DNA from: Paramecium sonneborni
Lineage: Eukaryota; Ciliophora; Oligohymenophorea; Peniculida; Parameciidae
Length of the DNA stretch: 64,000 bases
Assembly (NCBI GenBank): GCA_905182985.1
Contig: CAJJDN010000110.1
Span: 199,635 to 263,634 of the forward strand
Direction: 5' to 3'
The notes beneath the pieces were generated by a model. That model saw nothing but the letters and a program-made list of their open reading frames with translations, searched no databases and had not been told where the DNA came from. Each line of letters opens with the position of its first letter. The first letter of the stretch is position 1. Of this stretch, positions 38,649 through 50,996 are shown in pieces. A program made the translations under genes and the position numbers.

Positions 38649-40215
38649 TCAATCCAATCCAGGAACAGGGAATTGAGAACTGAAAGAAACAACATCGTTT
38701 TTAAGTTTTTGTATTTCTGGATGTTAATCAGCATGTTTATTTAACCAATCTTTGAAATCTTAGACTTTAGGTCCAGCTTCTCCTTTAACTTTTTAAGCAA
38801 TAGCAACACCACGATCAATAAAGTCAGCAATTTAAGCAAATTCATCTTAATTAACACCTCTGGATGTCATAGGAACTGATCTATAAAAATAAAATAGTTG
38901 ATATTATATACCCCATTCTTAAACCATTAGGTACTAAGGCTGATTTATCTTTAGGTACAGTATTTTTATTAACTGAAATATTAACAGCTTATAAAATAGA
39001 TTCTACTCTAGCACCATCAATAGATTTAGGTTTTAGATTAACTAAAACTAAATGATTATCGGTACCTCCAGAAACTAAAGAAAAGTCTTGAATATATAAT
39101 ATAAATAATACTTCTTTTTAATAATTCATCAGCTAATTTTTTGCTATTTAATAAAACATTTTTTTAATAATTTTAGAATTCAGGAGTTTTAGCTTCTTCT
39201 AATGCAACAGCAATGCTTGTAATAGTATGAAAATGAGGTCCTCCTTATAAACCAGGGAAGACAGCTTAATCAATTTTAGATTTAAGATCATAATTAATAG
39301 GTTTACCATTTTTATCAATTTCTTTTTAGCCAACTCTATAAAAAATCAGACTTCCTCTTGGTCCTCTCATTCTAAAATAATAAATAAATAATATGATACG
39401 ATTTATGAGTAGTAGTCATAACAACATCAGCATATGGAAATGGACTAGGTAATTATTCTGCTGCCATCATACCTGCTGTATGTGAAATATCAGCTAATAA
39501 ATATGCTTTAACACTATCACAAATTTTTCTAATAGCTTGAAAATCTATAATTCTTGCATATGCAGATGCTCCTGCAACTATTAATTTTGGTCTAAATGCT
39601 CTTGCTAATATTTCCAACTATTCATAATCTATAAGTTCTGTTTCCTTTATATTTATTATATATATATATATTACTTCATTTAATCTATATGGCATTACTT
39701 CAAAATAACTAGATACAGCAGATACTTTTTTTGTTTCAGTTTAATATCCATGAGATAAATGACCTCCATGTGGAAGATCTAAACTCATTATTCTATCTTT
39801 TGGTGCTAATAACCCTGTATAAATTGCAAAATTTGCTGGAGCACCAGATAACATTTAAACATTTACACCCCATTCATTCTAATTTAAATTAAATGCATTC
39901 AATGCTCTTTATTAACATAGTACTTCCACTTTATCATAAACTTATGTTCCTCCATAATATCTTGCTCCAGGATAACCTATACAATTTTATATCATTCTAA
40001 TTACCTTCTGCATATTTTGTTGACATCACTGATCCTAATGCTTCTAATACAGCTTTTGAACTGTGATTTTCAGATGGAATTAAATTGATACTCTCTCTTT
40101 ATCTTTTTATTTCCTCCTATATTAAATTATGTATTGTAGGATCAGCCTAATTTAAAGATAATCTCTATCTTGGAACCAATCTAGAGAAACGATATAATTA
40201 AGTGTATAATTACAT
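38649..40215 (-). CDS. SHMT: Serine hydroxymethyltransferase
   Basis: 474 aa after five introns (39977-40004, 39645-39674, 39372-39399, 39087-39111, 38881-38911). Diagnostic motifs: [49 protein letters not shown], and TTTHKSMRGPRG, whose Lys binds PLP (~residue 255). Others are FPGLQGGPH and [11 protein letters not shown]. The enzyme converts serine and tetrahydrofolate to glycine and methylene-tetrahydrofolate. The N-terminus ([19 protein letters not shown]) is basic, amphipathic and free of acidic residues, suggesting mitochondrial import. Confidence 0.95.
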
Positions 40216-40259
40216 TAATAATTATTTACTATTTAATCAATACATATTAAAATTTAAAT

Positions 40260-41372
40260 TGTGATTCCTATTCTCTCTATTTATATTACATTCATCTACA
40301 TTAACTCTAAGAACTTTATTATTTTTAGATTTTTATCAAAAATATATTAAATAAAATATATTATCATTTTCATTTAATTTCATTCTTTTCCTCTCCATTT
40401 CTCTAAATAATCATTATCAATATTCTCTATATCCTAATTATTTATATCAGGCTCTGAATTCGCTTTCTCATATTCCTAATCTAATTTTTAATTTATTAGT
40501 ATTTAACCAATTTAATTTAAAGGATTTGATGAAATTGAACTATATCTTATCAGTGTTGTATTATCATCTTCATATTTATCAAGAATTTCTTTTATTATAA
40601 ACAGTCCTTTTCTTGGTACTCTTTTTATTGAATTATTTCGAACCTTACCGTTTGTATTTAAATCATTTTTACAATTTTCATTGTTCTACAGTATTTTTTA
40701 CTATAAATACTCAATCTATTTCTCTTTTTCTTATTTCTATCTTAGTTTCTAAATTTATGTATAAATATATATTTTTACCATTTTTAATAGTATTTTTTAT
40801 TCATCATACTTTTAAAGTTTTTTGGATTCTCTTCTACTATTTTAAATAAAATAATCTAATATATCTGAATTATTCAATTCTGGGTTACTCTATTTAAATA
40901 TGATTAAATACGCATAAAGTGAATTTAAATAAATTTCTAAATTGCACTTTCTATTTTCAATTTCTTAAGGATCATCATTTGTAATTCTAAATAATTTTCT
41001 TTTTGGAAATTCTGGTAATGTAATTTTAGTTTATTCTTTAAGTGCTTAATGAATATCTCTTAAATCTGAATATCTAGTTTTAAATCTCCATTTAGTTTTA
41101 TTAAAACTATCAATAACCTATACAGAATATAATACAAACATTTCCAATTATTAAAATGAATCAATAATGAAACTATACTATTAAAGAGGTCTATAAATAA
41201 CATACATAAAATTTACCTATCTTCTAAATATTATATAAGATCACTTTTATCATCATTAATATCAGGTAGTAATTATTTTAAACAAGAGAGAGAATAAAGT
41301 TTATCATTTTTAAGTAGCTAATTAAAATAATCTTATAGATCAGATCTCTAATAATTTATAAATTATTTATTA
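40260..41372. repeat. First copy of a 1113-bp duplication (assembly overlap)
   Basis: Matches 41374-42486 at a constant offset of 1114, the two copies separated by one N. It carries a truncated minus-strand copy (40380-41372) of the tandem-PX gene, from the middle of its first intron to the stop codon. The exact match and the single N indicate an unmerged overlap rather than a biological duplication. Confidence 0.88.
40380..41372 (-). pseudogene. Truncated copy of the PX-domain gene (assembly artefact likely)
   Basis: Repeats the 3' part of the gene at 41494-42748, including its second intron at 41191-41216. It lacks the first exon (N-terminus and most of the first PX domain) and ends at the N. 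Confidence 0.8.
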
Positions 41373-41373
41373 N

Positions 41374-42486
41374 TGTGATTCCTATTCTCTCTATTTATAT
41401 TACATTCATCTACATTAACTCTAAGAACTTTATTATTTTTAGATTTTTATCAAAAATATATTAAATAAAATATATTATCATTTTCATTTAATTTCATTCT
41501 TTTCCTCTCCATTTCTCTAAATAATCATTATCAATATTCTCTATATCCTAATTATTTATATCAGGCTCTGAATTCGCTTTCTCATATTCCTAATCTAATT
41601 TTTAATTTATTAGTATTTAACCAATTTAATTTAAAGGATTTGATGAAATTGAACTATATCTTATCAGTGTTGTATTATCATCTTCATATTTATCAAGAAT
41701 TTCTTTTATTATAAACAGTCCTTTTCTTGGTACTCTTTTTATTGAATTATTTCGAACCTTACCGTTTGTATTTAAATCATTTTTACAATTTTCATTGTTC
41801 TACAGTATTTTTTACTATAAATACTCAATCTATTTCTCTTTTTCTTATTTCTATCTTAGTTTCTAAATTTATGTATAAATATATATTTTTACCATTTTTA
41901 ATAGTATTTTTTATTCATCATACTTTTAAAGTTTTTTGGATTCTCTTCTACTATTTTAAATAAAATAATCTAATATATCTGAATTATTCAATTCTGGGTT
42001 ACTCTATTTAAATATGATTAAATACGCATAAAGTGAATTTAAATAAATTTCTAAATTGCACTTTCTATTTTCAATTTCTTAAGGATCATCATTTGTAATT
42101 CTAAATAATTTTCTTTTTGGAAATTCTGGTAATGTAATTTTAGTTTATTCTTTAAGTGCTTAATGAATATCTCTTAAATCTGAATATCTAGTTTTAAATC
42201 TCCATTTAGTTTTATTAAAACTATCAATAACCTATACAGAATATAATACAAACATTTCCAATTATTAAAATGAATCAATAATGAAACTATACTATTAAAG
42301 AGGTCTATAAATAACATACATAAAATTTACCTATCTTCTAAATATTATATAAGATCACTTTTATCATCATTAATATCAGGTAGTAATTATTTTAAACAAG
42401 AGAGAGAATAAAGTTTATCATTTTTAAGTAGCTAATTAAAATAATCTTATAGATCAGATCTCTAATAATTTATAAATTATTTATTA
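41374..42486. repeat. Second copy of the 1113-bp duplication
   Basis: Matches 40260-41372. This copy is continuous with unique sequence to its right and completes the PX-domain gene. Confidence 0.88.
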
Positions 42487-42748
42487 CCCTTCTTAATATA
42501 CCAGATTCAGAATCATTATGACTACCAAATAATTTCTTACCTGGAAATTATGGCAAATTAACACATTATCTTAATTGTTATAATTATTTCTCAATTTTAT
42601 TATGTAATTTTTCTGAATCTGAATATCTAAGATGTTAAACTTTAGCTGAACAATAAGAATGAGAGACAAATATAACAACATAAACTATCTTTTAATTGAT
42701 GACTTTGTGATGTGGAATTCTACAACTAAATTCTTAATTTGCTTTCAT
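41494..42748 (-). CDS. Protein with two PX (phox homology) domains
   Basis: 400 aa with introns 42462-42487 and 42305-42330 (26 nt each). The first PX domain spans about residues 8-110: RIPHHKVINQKIVYVV, then LRYSDSEKLHNK, LPQFPGKKLFG and a LRRRSDLQDYF segment. The second spans residues ~150-240: FVLYSVQVID, KTRYSDLRDIHQ, LPEFPKRKLF and NRKCNLEIYL. Both keep the R-Y/F-S/D and P-x-F-P-x-K features used for phosphoinositide binding. A charged Gln-rich C-terminus follows. Likely role: membrane traffic at phosphoinositide-marked membranes. The first intron straddles the edge of the assembly duplication. Confidence 0.82.
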
Positions 42749-42880
42749 TTTAAATCTAAAAAATAATAATTGTTTATTTTAATGCTATTATTATAACAAA
42801 GAAAAACATAAGAAAATCTAATTATTAAAATAAATCACAAAAATTGACAATTAATTTATTGCTTATTATGTAATTTTATC

Positions 42881-45800
42881 TCATTATTCAACATCAGATC
42901 CATTATTTATTTTTTTCAATTTTCTAGAAGGTTGAGTAGTTTAAACAGGTTCAATTTTTACCTTTTTCTTTATAATAGGTTAGATAAGTTCTTCTTTATG
43001 ACCAGGACAAATTACAAATTTCTTTGTTACTTTTCTTATACCTTTTGGTGCACATTTCTCATGATAACTTTTAGGACATCTCAAACATTAAATAAATTTT
43101 TAATTATCATCATTGGATTCTAATTAAATAATTAAAATTATAATACTATCTTTGCATTTTTCACAAAAATGAAGTGCACATTTAAATTTTTATCTTTCTC
43201 CATCTAAAATTTTAAAATTTTTGCTTGTTTATACACAGGCAAAATGATAGAGTTTATGACAGTTTAAGCTACATTTAACCAATTCAGATAATTATTATTA
43301 TAATTATTATTAAGCCCTTGCTCTAGTAATCTTTCCTGTTGCTACTACAATCTACTTTAAAAATGATATATATAATCATACTTCTACTTAATTATCATCA
43401 TAATCATCATCAATAAATTGTTTATCTTACTAAGTTTTCTTTTTAGATTGATTTGGATAAAAAGTACCTTATTTTAGACATACAAAACATGTTCCTTTAT
43501 ATTTTTCACAATCTTAACATAAATATTTAATATTAATTTCTCCCTATGTTTATCCATTATGTTATCCTCCTTCTAAACATTCTTTATGAAATTATCTTCT
43601 GCAGAATCCTCTACAAAATAAATCACATTTCTACTTTTCACAAATAGCACATAACTTTATTTATAAACTATAACATAATTATATTATAATTACTCTTAAC
43701 TAGATTTATTTTATAATTTCTTATATTCTTCATATTCAGACCAATTTAATTCAAAAGTTTTTGATGGTTTTGGTGTCTCAATCACTTATTATGATATAGT
43801 CGTAGTATTTATTATTAAATCATTTTCTGTAATTTTTTTAAATCTTCTTGAAGGTTTACTTAATTCTAAAATCCAACTATTTGCTAGATTTTTAAAATCT
43901 TTTTCAAAGAATTTACTAAATTCAATTAAATTTAAAATATCTAAAATAGTATTTTCTTCATCAGCATCATATCCTTCTCTACTTAATTTTGATTATATTA
44001 TATTATTCACACATTCAGAACTCTCTAACATTATTTCTTTTTATTATTAAAAAGTTTTAATATTTTATTCTTCTTAGAGTTTTTTAAGAATCTTTTAAGA
44101 TTTGGATTCTTGATTTTTAAGTACCTTCTACCAAAAATTTGGATCATCAATATCAATTTATTAATTAGCTTATTCTGGAACATAAGTTTATTTACTTATT
44201 GTATAAGCTCCATTAATTAAAGAATATTTTGCAACTCTAGTATTATTTAATATATCATCAATATTTTAATCAATTGCTTCTTAACCATAATGTTCAAGTA
44301 AACCTAAAGAACCTTATTTAAGTAATATTTCTAATTCTTTTTTACTTAACTTTTTATTGTTTTATTCTGGATTAGTAGTAGTATTATTTGTATTTAAATT
44401 AGCTGATTTGAATTCACCATTCATAAAAATGGCTTAATCTAAACCTAATTTGGCAAAAGCTCTTTCAAACATTTTAGCTTCATAAGTATTTTTTGTAATA
44501 AATCTATATACTGCTACTTATTTATCTTATCCAATTCTATGAGCTCTTGCTGTTGCTTAAATATCATTCTATGGATTCCAATCACTATCAAATATTACAA
44601 CTATTTCAGCAGCTGTTAAATTTATACCTTAACCACCAGCTTTAGTTGAAAGTAAAAATACTTATCTCCCTTTCTTTTAATCATTAAATCTATCTATAGC
44701 ATTTTATCTATCTATTTATTTTATATCTCCAGTTATCTTTTCATATTTTATTAAATTAAATTATAAATATTCTTCCAATAATGCTAACATATTTGTAAAT
44801 TGAGAAAATATTAACATTTTCTTATCTTCCTTTAAAAATTTCTTTAACATTTTATCCAATAATACCATTTTACCAGAATATTCTATCAATATCTTTAAAT
44901 ATTCCCCTTCATTTCCTTTACTCTTCTCTAAAATATCAGAATGCATCTCTTTCAACAATAATGGATGATTACATAACTTTCTTAAATGCATATCTAAATT
45001 ATTCAATGATGCTATCTATGCTGTCTATTGAGAAAAACCTTATATTAATGCTAATTTGTTTCTCTCATATAATGCTCTATATAATGTTTTCTATACATTT
45101 GTTAATTCAACATCTATTATATTCTCTTATAAAGGAGGAATTGATTATTCTACATCTTCTTTTTATCTTCTTAAAATATAAGGTTTTAATGTCTTATTTA
45201 ATTTCTCTATCTATTCTGCTGTATTCAAATCTCCAAATTAAGATTTAAATTAATTCAAATTTTAAAACTAGCTTGGTTCTATAAAATTAAGCAAACTCCA
45301 CAATTCTTCTGGATTATTCTAAACTGGTGTTCCTGTTAATATCATTATTCTTGGGCAAACTAATCTTTTAAGACTAGCTAATATTTTTGCATTCTAATTT
45401 TTTAATCGATGTGCTTCATCTACAATAATAAATTAAAATGGTATCTACTAAATATAAGTTGAATGATCTTGGTTAAAAACCTCAAACGATGTTATCAATA
45501 TTTAAAATTTATATAATTCTTAAGATGGTAAAGTATTTCCTTTTAAAGAAATATCAGTATAAAACCATTCGTAATCTCTTATTGCTTATCTACCAGGTTA
45601 GCCTTACTAATCATAATACAGAACTGCATTCAAAGATGTCCAATCTTCACAAGATCTCTTCCAATGTTGTAGAGTTGATAATGGAGCAATAATTAAAAAT
45701 GGACCTCGACATGATTCCATGGAAACTAAGTGATTTAAAAAGGCAATTGATTAAATAGTCTTTCCTAATCCCATCTCATCTGCCAATAACACATTTCTAT

Positions 45801-47599
45801 TGTTATAATAGGCATCAATCATCCAATTCAAAGATTCTAATTAATAATCTCGCAATAGTTTTCTATCTTTATAAATGGTTTAAGTTCTAGGGGTGTATTA
45901 ATAAGGTTATTTATTTCTTCCAATATCTAATTAATACAATGAAGTCTTTAAATCTTATATATCTTATTAGGGTATTCGATTCCTCTTTTTTTAATCATAA
46001 TCTATTATTTATTTGTGTTTTTTGCAATTATAGATTTACAATTATCTGCTATCTTTATCCAAAGACCTTGTGAAAGTACGAAATTCAAATAATTTAGCCT
46101 AAGCATTTGGAAACCCAGTTATAAACTCCCAAGTAGCTTACAAATATGATAAATTCTTCCATTTAACAAAATATAATTGCTCATGATTTTAATAGAGATC
46201 AACTTATCTTTCATTAGTTAATTATGGTTAGAAATTAGGATCATCTTCAAACCATTAATAATTTAATGAACCAGGGTTCCATAATTCAATATCTCCTAAT
46301 AGTTGAATTTTATCTTAATTAATTTCTTCTTCTAACTTTTCATTACCAATTTCTTAAATAATTTACTGTCTATATTCTTTATCTTCCTCGCATTTTTTTA
46401 ATTTAACCAATTATTGATATCTTTAAGATGTGTATTCATACCATTGATTATAAAGTATAAGAGCACATTCACCAAGAGCATCTCCCAATTTTCTTATTTC
46501 ACCTTCTTAATTACTATTATATTTTCTACAATTTTTGAATACTAATCCTAATTCGTACCAGAATTATTATGAATTTCTGTAATATTCCAAATATAATCTA
46601 TTGTATATAGTACCTAAATCCATAGGTTGAGTAATTATTTTTCTATAATCTGGACAACCGTCAGTTTCAGGATTAACTGGTTACATAAAATAAATTCCAA
46701 ATTTTACCCTCCCTTCAGAATAATTAAGAAGTTTAGATATAATAATGGATAGATATTCATTCCATTTACCTTTAATTTCATTAGCCTTTTTAGGATGGAT
46801 AATTGGAAAGAGTTCTGTTGATGAAATTAATCGATCAATTTCTAGATAAGACGGATCAAAATAATTCATTTCTTATAATTCATCAGGATCATATTCTTTG
46901 ATTTTCTTCTCAAATTAACGATTAAACCTATTTATTTTTTATTTTCCATTTTTATCCTTTAAAATAATCTATTAATAATTAGAATAATTAAATACTTATT
47001 ATTCACTTTTCCATTCGCACCATAAATAGGAATAAGATTTATATTTTACATAAAATTACACTTCACCATCTTCTTATTGTCTTCTCCATAAGATTTATTC
47101 GATATCAGGATCAAAAACTGACTCTTCCTATTCTTGTGATGATTCTTTATAAAATTAAATGTATACCTTATTATTGTTCAACTTCTTCTTCTGATGACTC
47201 TTCTTTAAAGCCTGCATTTGTTTTACCTCTCCTAGGTCTTTCAACACAAAACTAATAAGTTATTGAACAAAAATACAGTCATTGGTTAATTAATACGTAT
47301 TTATGTATTCTTTCCACCTTTTTTCTTTTTTTTATCATGGTAATCTGAGCTAGGGCTTCTAAAAAATATATAATATTTAAAAATAATTATAATTCGCAAG
47401 TTCTAATATGAGTCGATATATATATATATAATATTACTCTATGTCCATTTCACTATCTTCTTATTCACTCTCGTTATAGTCTTCATCTGATGATTTTTCT
47501 TTGTTCACTAAAACAACTAAATTTATATTTTAACTTTTTGCGTATAATGGGCTTCTTTCTTCTTTTTTTTAAAAAAATAACAAAAAAATACTCACACAT
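42881..47599 (-). CDS. CHD-like chromatin remodeller (chromo-bromo-chromo-SNF2-PHD)
   Basis: About 1489 aa. Introns: 47555-47591 (37 nt, uncertain), 47508-47534, 47359-47437 (79 nt), 47252-47276, 47145-47166, 43668-43693 and 43355-43387. Order: acidic N-terminus (SSDEDYNESEQ); chromodomain at ~105-160 (VQFYVKYKSYSYLWCEW); bromodomain at ~210-325 (FMQPVNPE, DYRKIITQPMDLGTI, NCRKYN); second chromodomain at ~370-445 (LYFVKWKNLSYLQATWE); SNF2 ATPase with LADEMGLGKT (~548), DEAH (~665), TGTPVQNN, STKAGGQGINL and RAHRIGQ (~956); PHD-like Cys/His clusters at ~1245-1440 (LCAICEK, QFHKECLEGG, LKCSLNCHKLYHFAC-like and CPKSYHEKC). It would slide or evict nucleosomes. The start codon is the least certain part. 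Confidence 0.88.
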
Positions 47600-47662
47600 A
47601 TAAATCAAGATAATATCCTAATTCAAATACATTATTAGCATGATTTAATATATATATATACA

Positions 47663-48228
47663 TCAATCCTCACTTTATACTCCTTTTTCTTTCATTTTTT
47701 TATCAATTTTTTCCATCTCATGATATGCCATTTTTTCGTGTACTATTTTCATAATCTGCAGTATCTTTATATTTTCTATTCTTATATTTATTAATTTTAT
47801 ATTCCATTTATTATAAAATTGTATTCCTTCATTTTCTACAAATTCTTTCTTCACTCAAAAATCATTCCAACTTCAATTCCTTATTCTAACTTTCTATCTC
47901 TCATTTTCTATATATTTTTTATCTTATTCATGTTCATTTTCACTCTTTTTTTATTCTACATTCCATTTCTCTCCTTAATCCATTATTTTATTACATTTTC
48001 ATCATACTTGTTATAAACCAAAATATCCTTTAATTCTCATATAACTTTAGAGATTCATTTATTTTCTCATTTTTTTCTTTATTTCCTCAACTCTTCAACC
48101 TTATAGTCTTTGCCTAACTTTTCATGAATTTACCAAATATTCAAGTACTTTTCATCAAAAACTTTAATAATAGCATTAATCCATGCCATTTTAAGAATAA
48201 AATGATGTTTTTAACGAATAAACTTCAT
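47663..48228 (-). CDS. Hypothetical charged protein, 5' structure unresolved
   Basis: The C-terminal part reads well with a 23-nt intron at 47849-47871: LVYNKYDENVIKQWIKERN, then QGIEKEFVENEGIQFY, and HEKMAYHEMEKIDKKM before TGA at 47663-47665. A probable N-terminal exon starts at ATG 48228 (MKFIRQKHHF, later WINAIIKVFDEKYLNIW). Between them (about 48005-48080) three in-frame TGAs must lie in one or more introns that I could not place. Not recognised as a known family. It ends 63 bp upstream of the CHD gene on the same strand. Confidence 0.5.
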
Positions 48229-48375
48229 AACTAATCAATAAGTATATGATTAAAGTAATTCAATCTTCTTCTTAGTCTCACTTTAGTAATAATTAAAATT
48301 AATTATATCTTATTTATTAAAAATATTTAATCATTATTCCTAATATTATAAATATTAATTATATTATTTATTAAT

Positions 48376-49390
48376 TCATAACTCCAACTAATTAAGTTCT
48401 TCTTTACAAATAAAAGGATATTATAGATTAGGTCTATATCCATCAAATTATTCCCATTTAAATCTAGGCACTCTAAAAATAGGTTGACATGATTTTTCTA
48501 TAATTATTTATAAGATTCTCTTAGTTTTCCAGGCTAAATCATTAGCTTTGATTCTTGCTGATTCTTCAACCTATAAACAATCCACAATTAATTCTTTTGC
48601 ATATTATGGAATACCATTAATATTGATCTAAATTTATTATGCTACATAATTAAGCATTTCTTTTTCTAATTAATCACTTTTCTTAGCTCTCCAAGGATAA
48701 TGTTAAGTAATCATAAAAAATAATAAAACTCCTAAACTCCAAATATCGTTAGCATATGGATCATATTGTGATCTAAATTTTAATTAATAGTCCAATCAAT
48801 ACAATAATTTTGTTTATGGACTCATGTACATTGGAGTTCCAACATATGTTCTTGAAGTAGTTTATTCATCATTCAATAGTCTTGCGAATCCAAAATCAAT
48901 AACTTTAATTTCTAATTTTGGTTTCGTTCTAATTAAAATATTTGATGGCTTTATATCTCTGTGTACAATATGCATATCATGTAAGAAACTTATTCCTGAA
49001 GCAATCTAATGAAATATCTATAGCGCATCATCTTCACAAATCTAACCTTTCTTTTCAATATAAGAATTAAGATCCAAAGAGTCTTTAAAACATTCCATTA
49101 CAATATTATTGAAATTAGAGCATTAATAGAAATCCTTATACCTTTTATTAATTACATTATTTATATTACCTTATTAAATATTATGATCCATTTTACCCAT
49201 CTTAATATGGTATACTTTACATAGATTCAACTTCTTATCTAAAGATTTTGTTGTCTAATCCCAGTTCTTATTTGCTCATTTATTTTACAGCTACGATTTC
49301 ATTTGTTAGTGTGTCAAAAGCTGCATATACAGTTCCATACACCCCACTTCCTAGCTTTTACTTCAAGTTTATTTGATATCTGCTATTCAT
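48376..49390 (-). CDS. Active serine/threonine protein kinase
   Basis: 318 aa with introns 49142-49169 (28 nt) and 48773-48802 (30 nt). Complete catalytic set: [13 protein letters not shown] (glycine loop), IVAVKQM (Lys), [22 protein letters not shown] (DFG), GTPMYMSP (activation segment ending SP in place of APE), and [12 protein letters not shown]. The protein is little more than a kinase domain with a short C-terminal tail. The MYMSP ending and overall pattern suggest the CAMK/NEK/ULK-like kinases that are abundant in Paramecium; the subfamily is not assigned. The second ATG in the cluster at the 5' end was chosen because it leads directly into the glycine loop. Confidence 0.9.
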
Positions 49391-50996
49391 TTTTAATAAT
49401 AAACATATTACAGAAAATCAAATCTTGTTATTTATTTTATTTATCCTGAAAATTTATTAAATGTGTAAAAGGAAATAGTCTTGCTAAATGAATCTAATAC
49501 AAAATTATAAAAATAGATTGTATTAACTATCTCTCTATGTTTAGATATTATTATTATATATTTATGTCAATCATATTTAATTAGCATAGTATACTAAAAA
49601 AATTACTACCAAGAATAATTTTAGATTGGTCATCTAAAACTTATATTTAAAATGGAAATAATTATAGTTATTCTATAGTAATTCTTAAAGAAACAAACTA
49701 TTGTATTTATTTAAAATCTTTAATGTTTTTATTTCCATATGCAACATTATAATTATAAATAATCTAGAGATATATACCTTATAATCTAACTAGTGAAGTG
49801 ATTTCTTTTTGAACAAGTTTTCATAATTAAATTTATTCCATGACAATTTAAGAACTATTTAGGCATTCATTATAATTACTGCTAAAGCGATTATTTTTAT
49901 TTTAATACAATATTATCAGTATGAAATTTAAAAAATCGGTTTTCAATAAAATATAGAACATTTATAATATTGAAAATAAGTTTTCGTTTTTAATTTGTCA
50001 TTTTAAACATTTGCTTACTAGCAATTGAAGAAAGAGCAAGTAAAAATATCATTTTAAAACTATTATTAGAGAGGGATTAATTATGGATAATAAATAAATT
50101 TTCAGTTGCATTTAGTAATTGTTTTTTATCAAAATATATCTAAGAATAATATAACTGATATTTTTTGATTAAAAATTTTAATTGAAAATTTTATTATTAT
50201 TCAAATTCTCATTTTTTGGAATAATACATATAATAAAGCAGTAATAATTCTTATATTATATATTTAATTTCCTTTCTATGTTATAAAACTTTTAAGACTT
50301 TTTTTAATATTTATTAAGAGTCCATAACTTCTTATATATGAATTTTGAGCTATTCATAATAAAATTTAGAATTTAAAAAATCAAGTTTTTTATATTTAAA
50401 ATTGTGAAAAAGAATTGAATAAATCCATTTAATATTTCTTTAAAATATTGAAAACAATTGAACCTAGGCAAATTCTCAAAAAAATATATAAAAGCTCAAA
50501 TTAGAGTTTCTAATTAATCTATGTAGGGAATAACCTAATTTATTAATATTCTTTAATTTTAAGCACACTATATTTATTGTTAGTAAACATCAATAAGTAA
50601 ATCTAAAAATTATAATTAAACCTGATTTATTATAATAAATATAACAAAGCTTTTTATTAATAAATATCAATATGAAAATTCTTATTATAAACAACTTCAA
50701 TAATTAGTTTAAAATTTAGTAGAATTAAAATATTCAGTTAATTATTGAATTTAAAATAAGATAATAATAGTAATAGTATAATATTATACATTTGGACATC
50801 TATAAATAAATGGCTTTGATTTAAATAAACTTTCTTTTAATAATTAATTTATAATGAAGACAAAAAATAGTAAAGATGATATAAAATTAGATAAATAGAA
50901 AAGAGATACAATAATTATACAAAAATGAAATATGAATTAAAAATTAATAGAAGATTTCATAAAATATTATTGATATACTGAATTCTTATAACAAGA
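49391..50996. other. Gene-poor AT-rich region, about 1.6 kb
   Basis: No exon, RNA gene or repeat recognised on either strand. Confidence 0.5.

Noticed and set aside
40613..40849. Hydrophobic plus-strand ORFs repeated at 40613 and 41727
   Set aside because: They are antisense to the PX gene and identical because of the assembly overlap.
47411..47434. (TA)n tracts here and near 39658 as possible telomere, origin or MITE ends
   Set aside because: Both lie inside predicted introns; there is no ciliate telomeric C4A2/C3A-type repeat and no inverted repeats around them.
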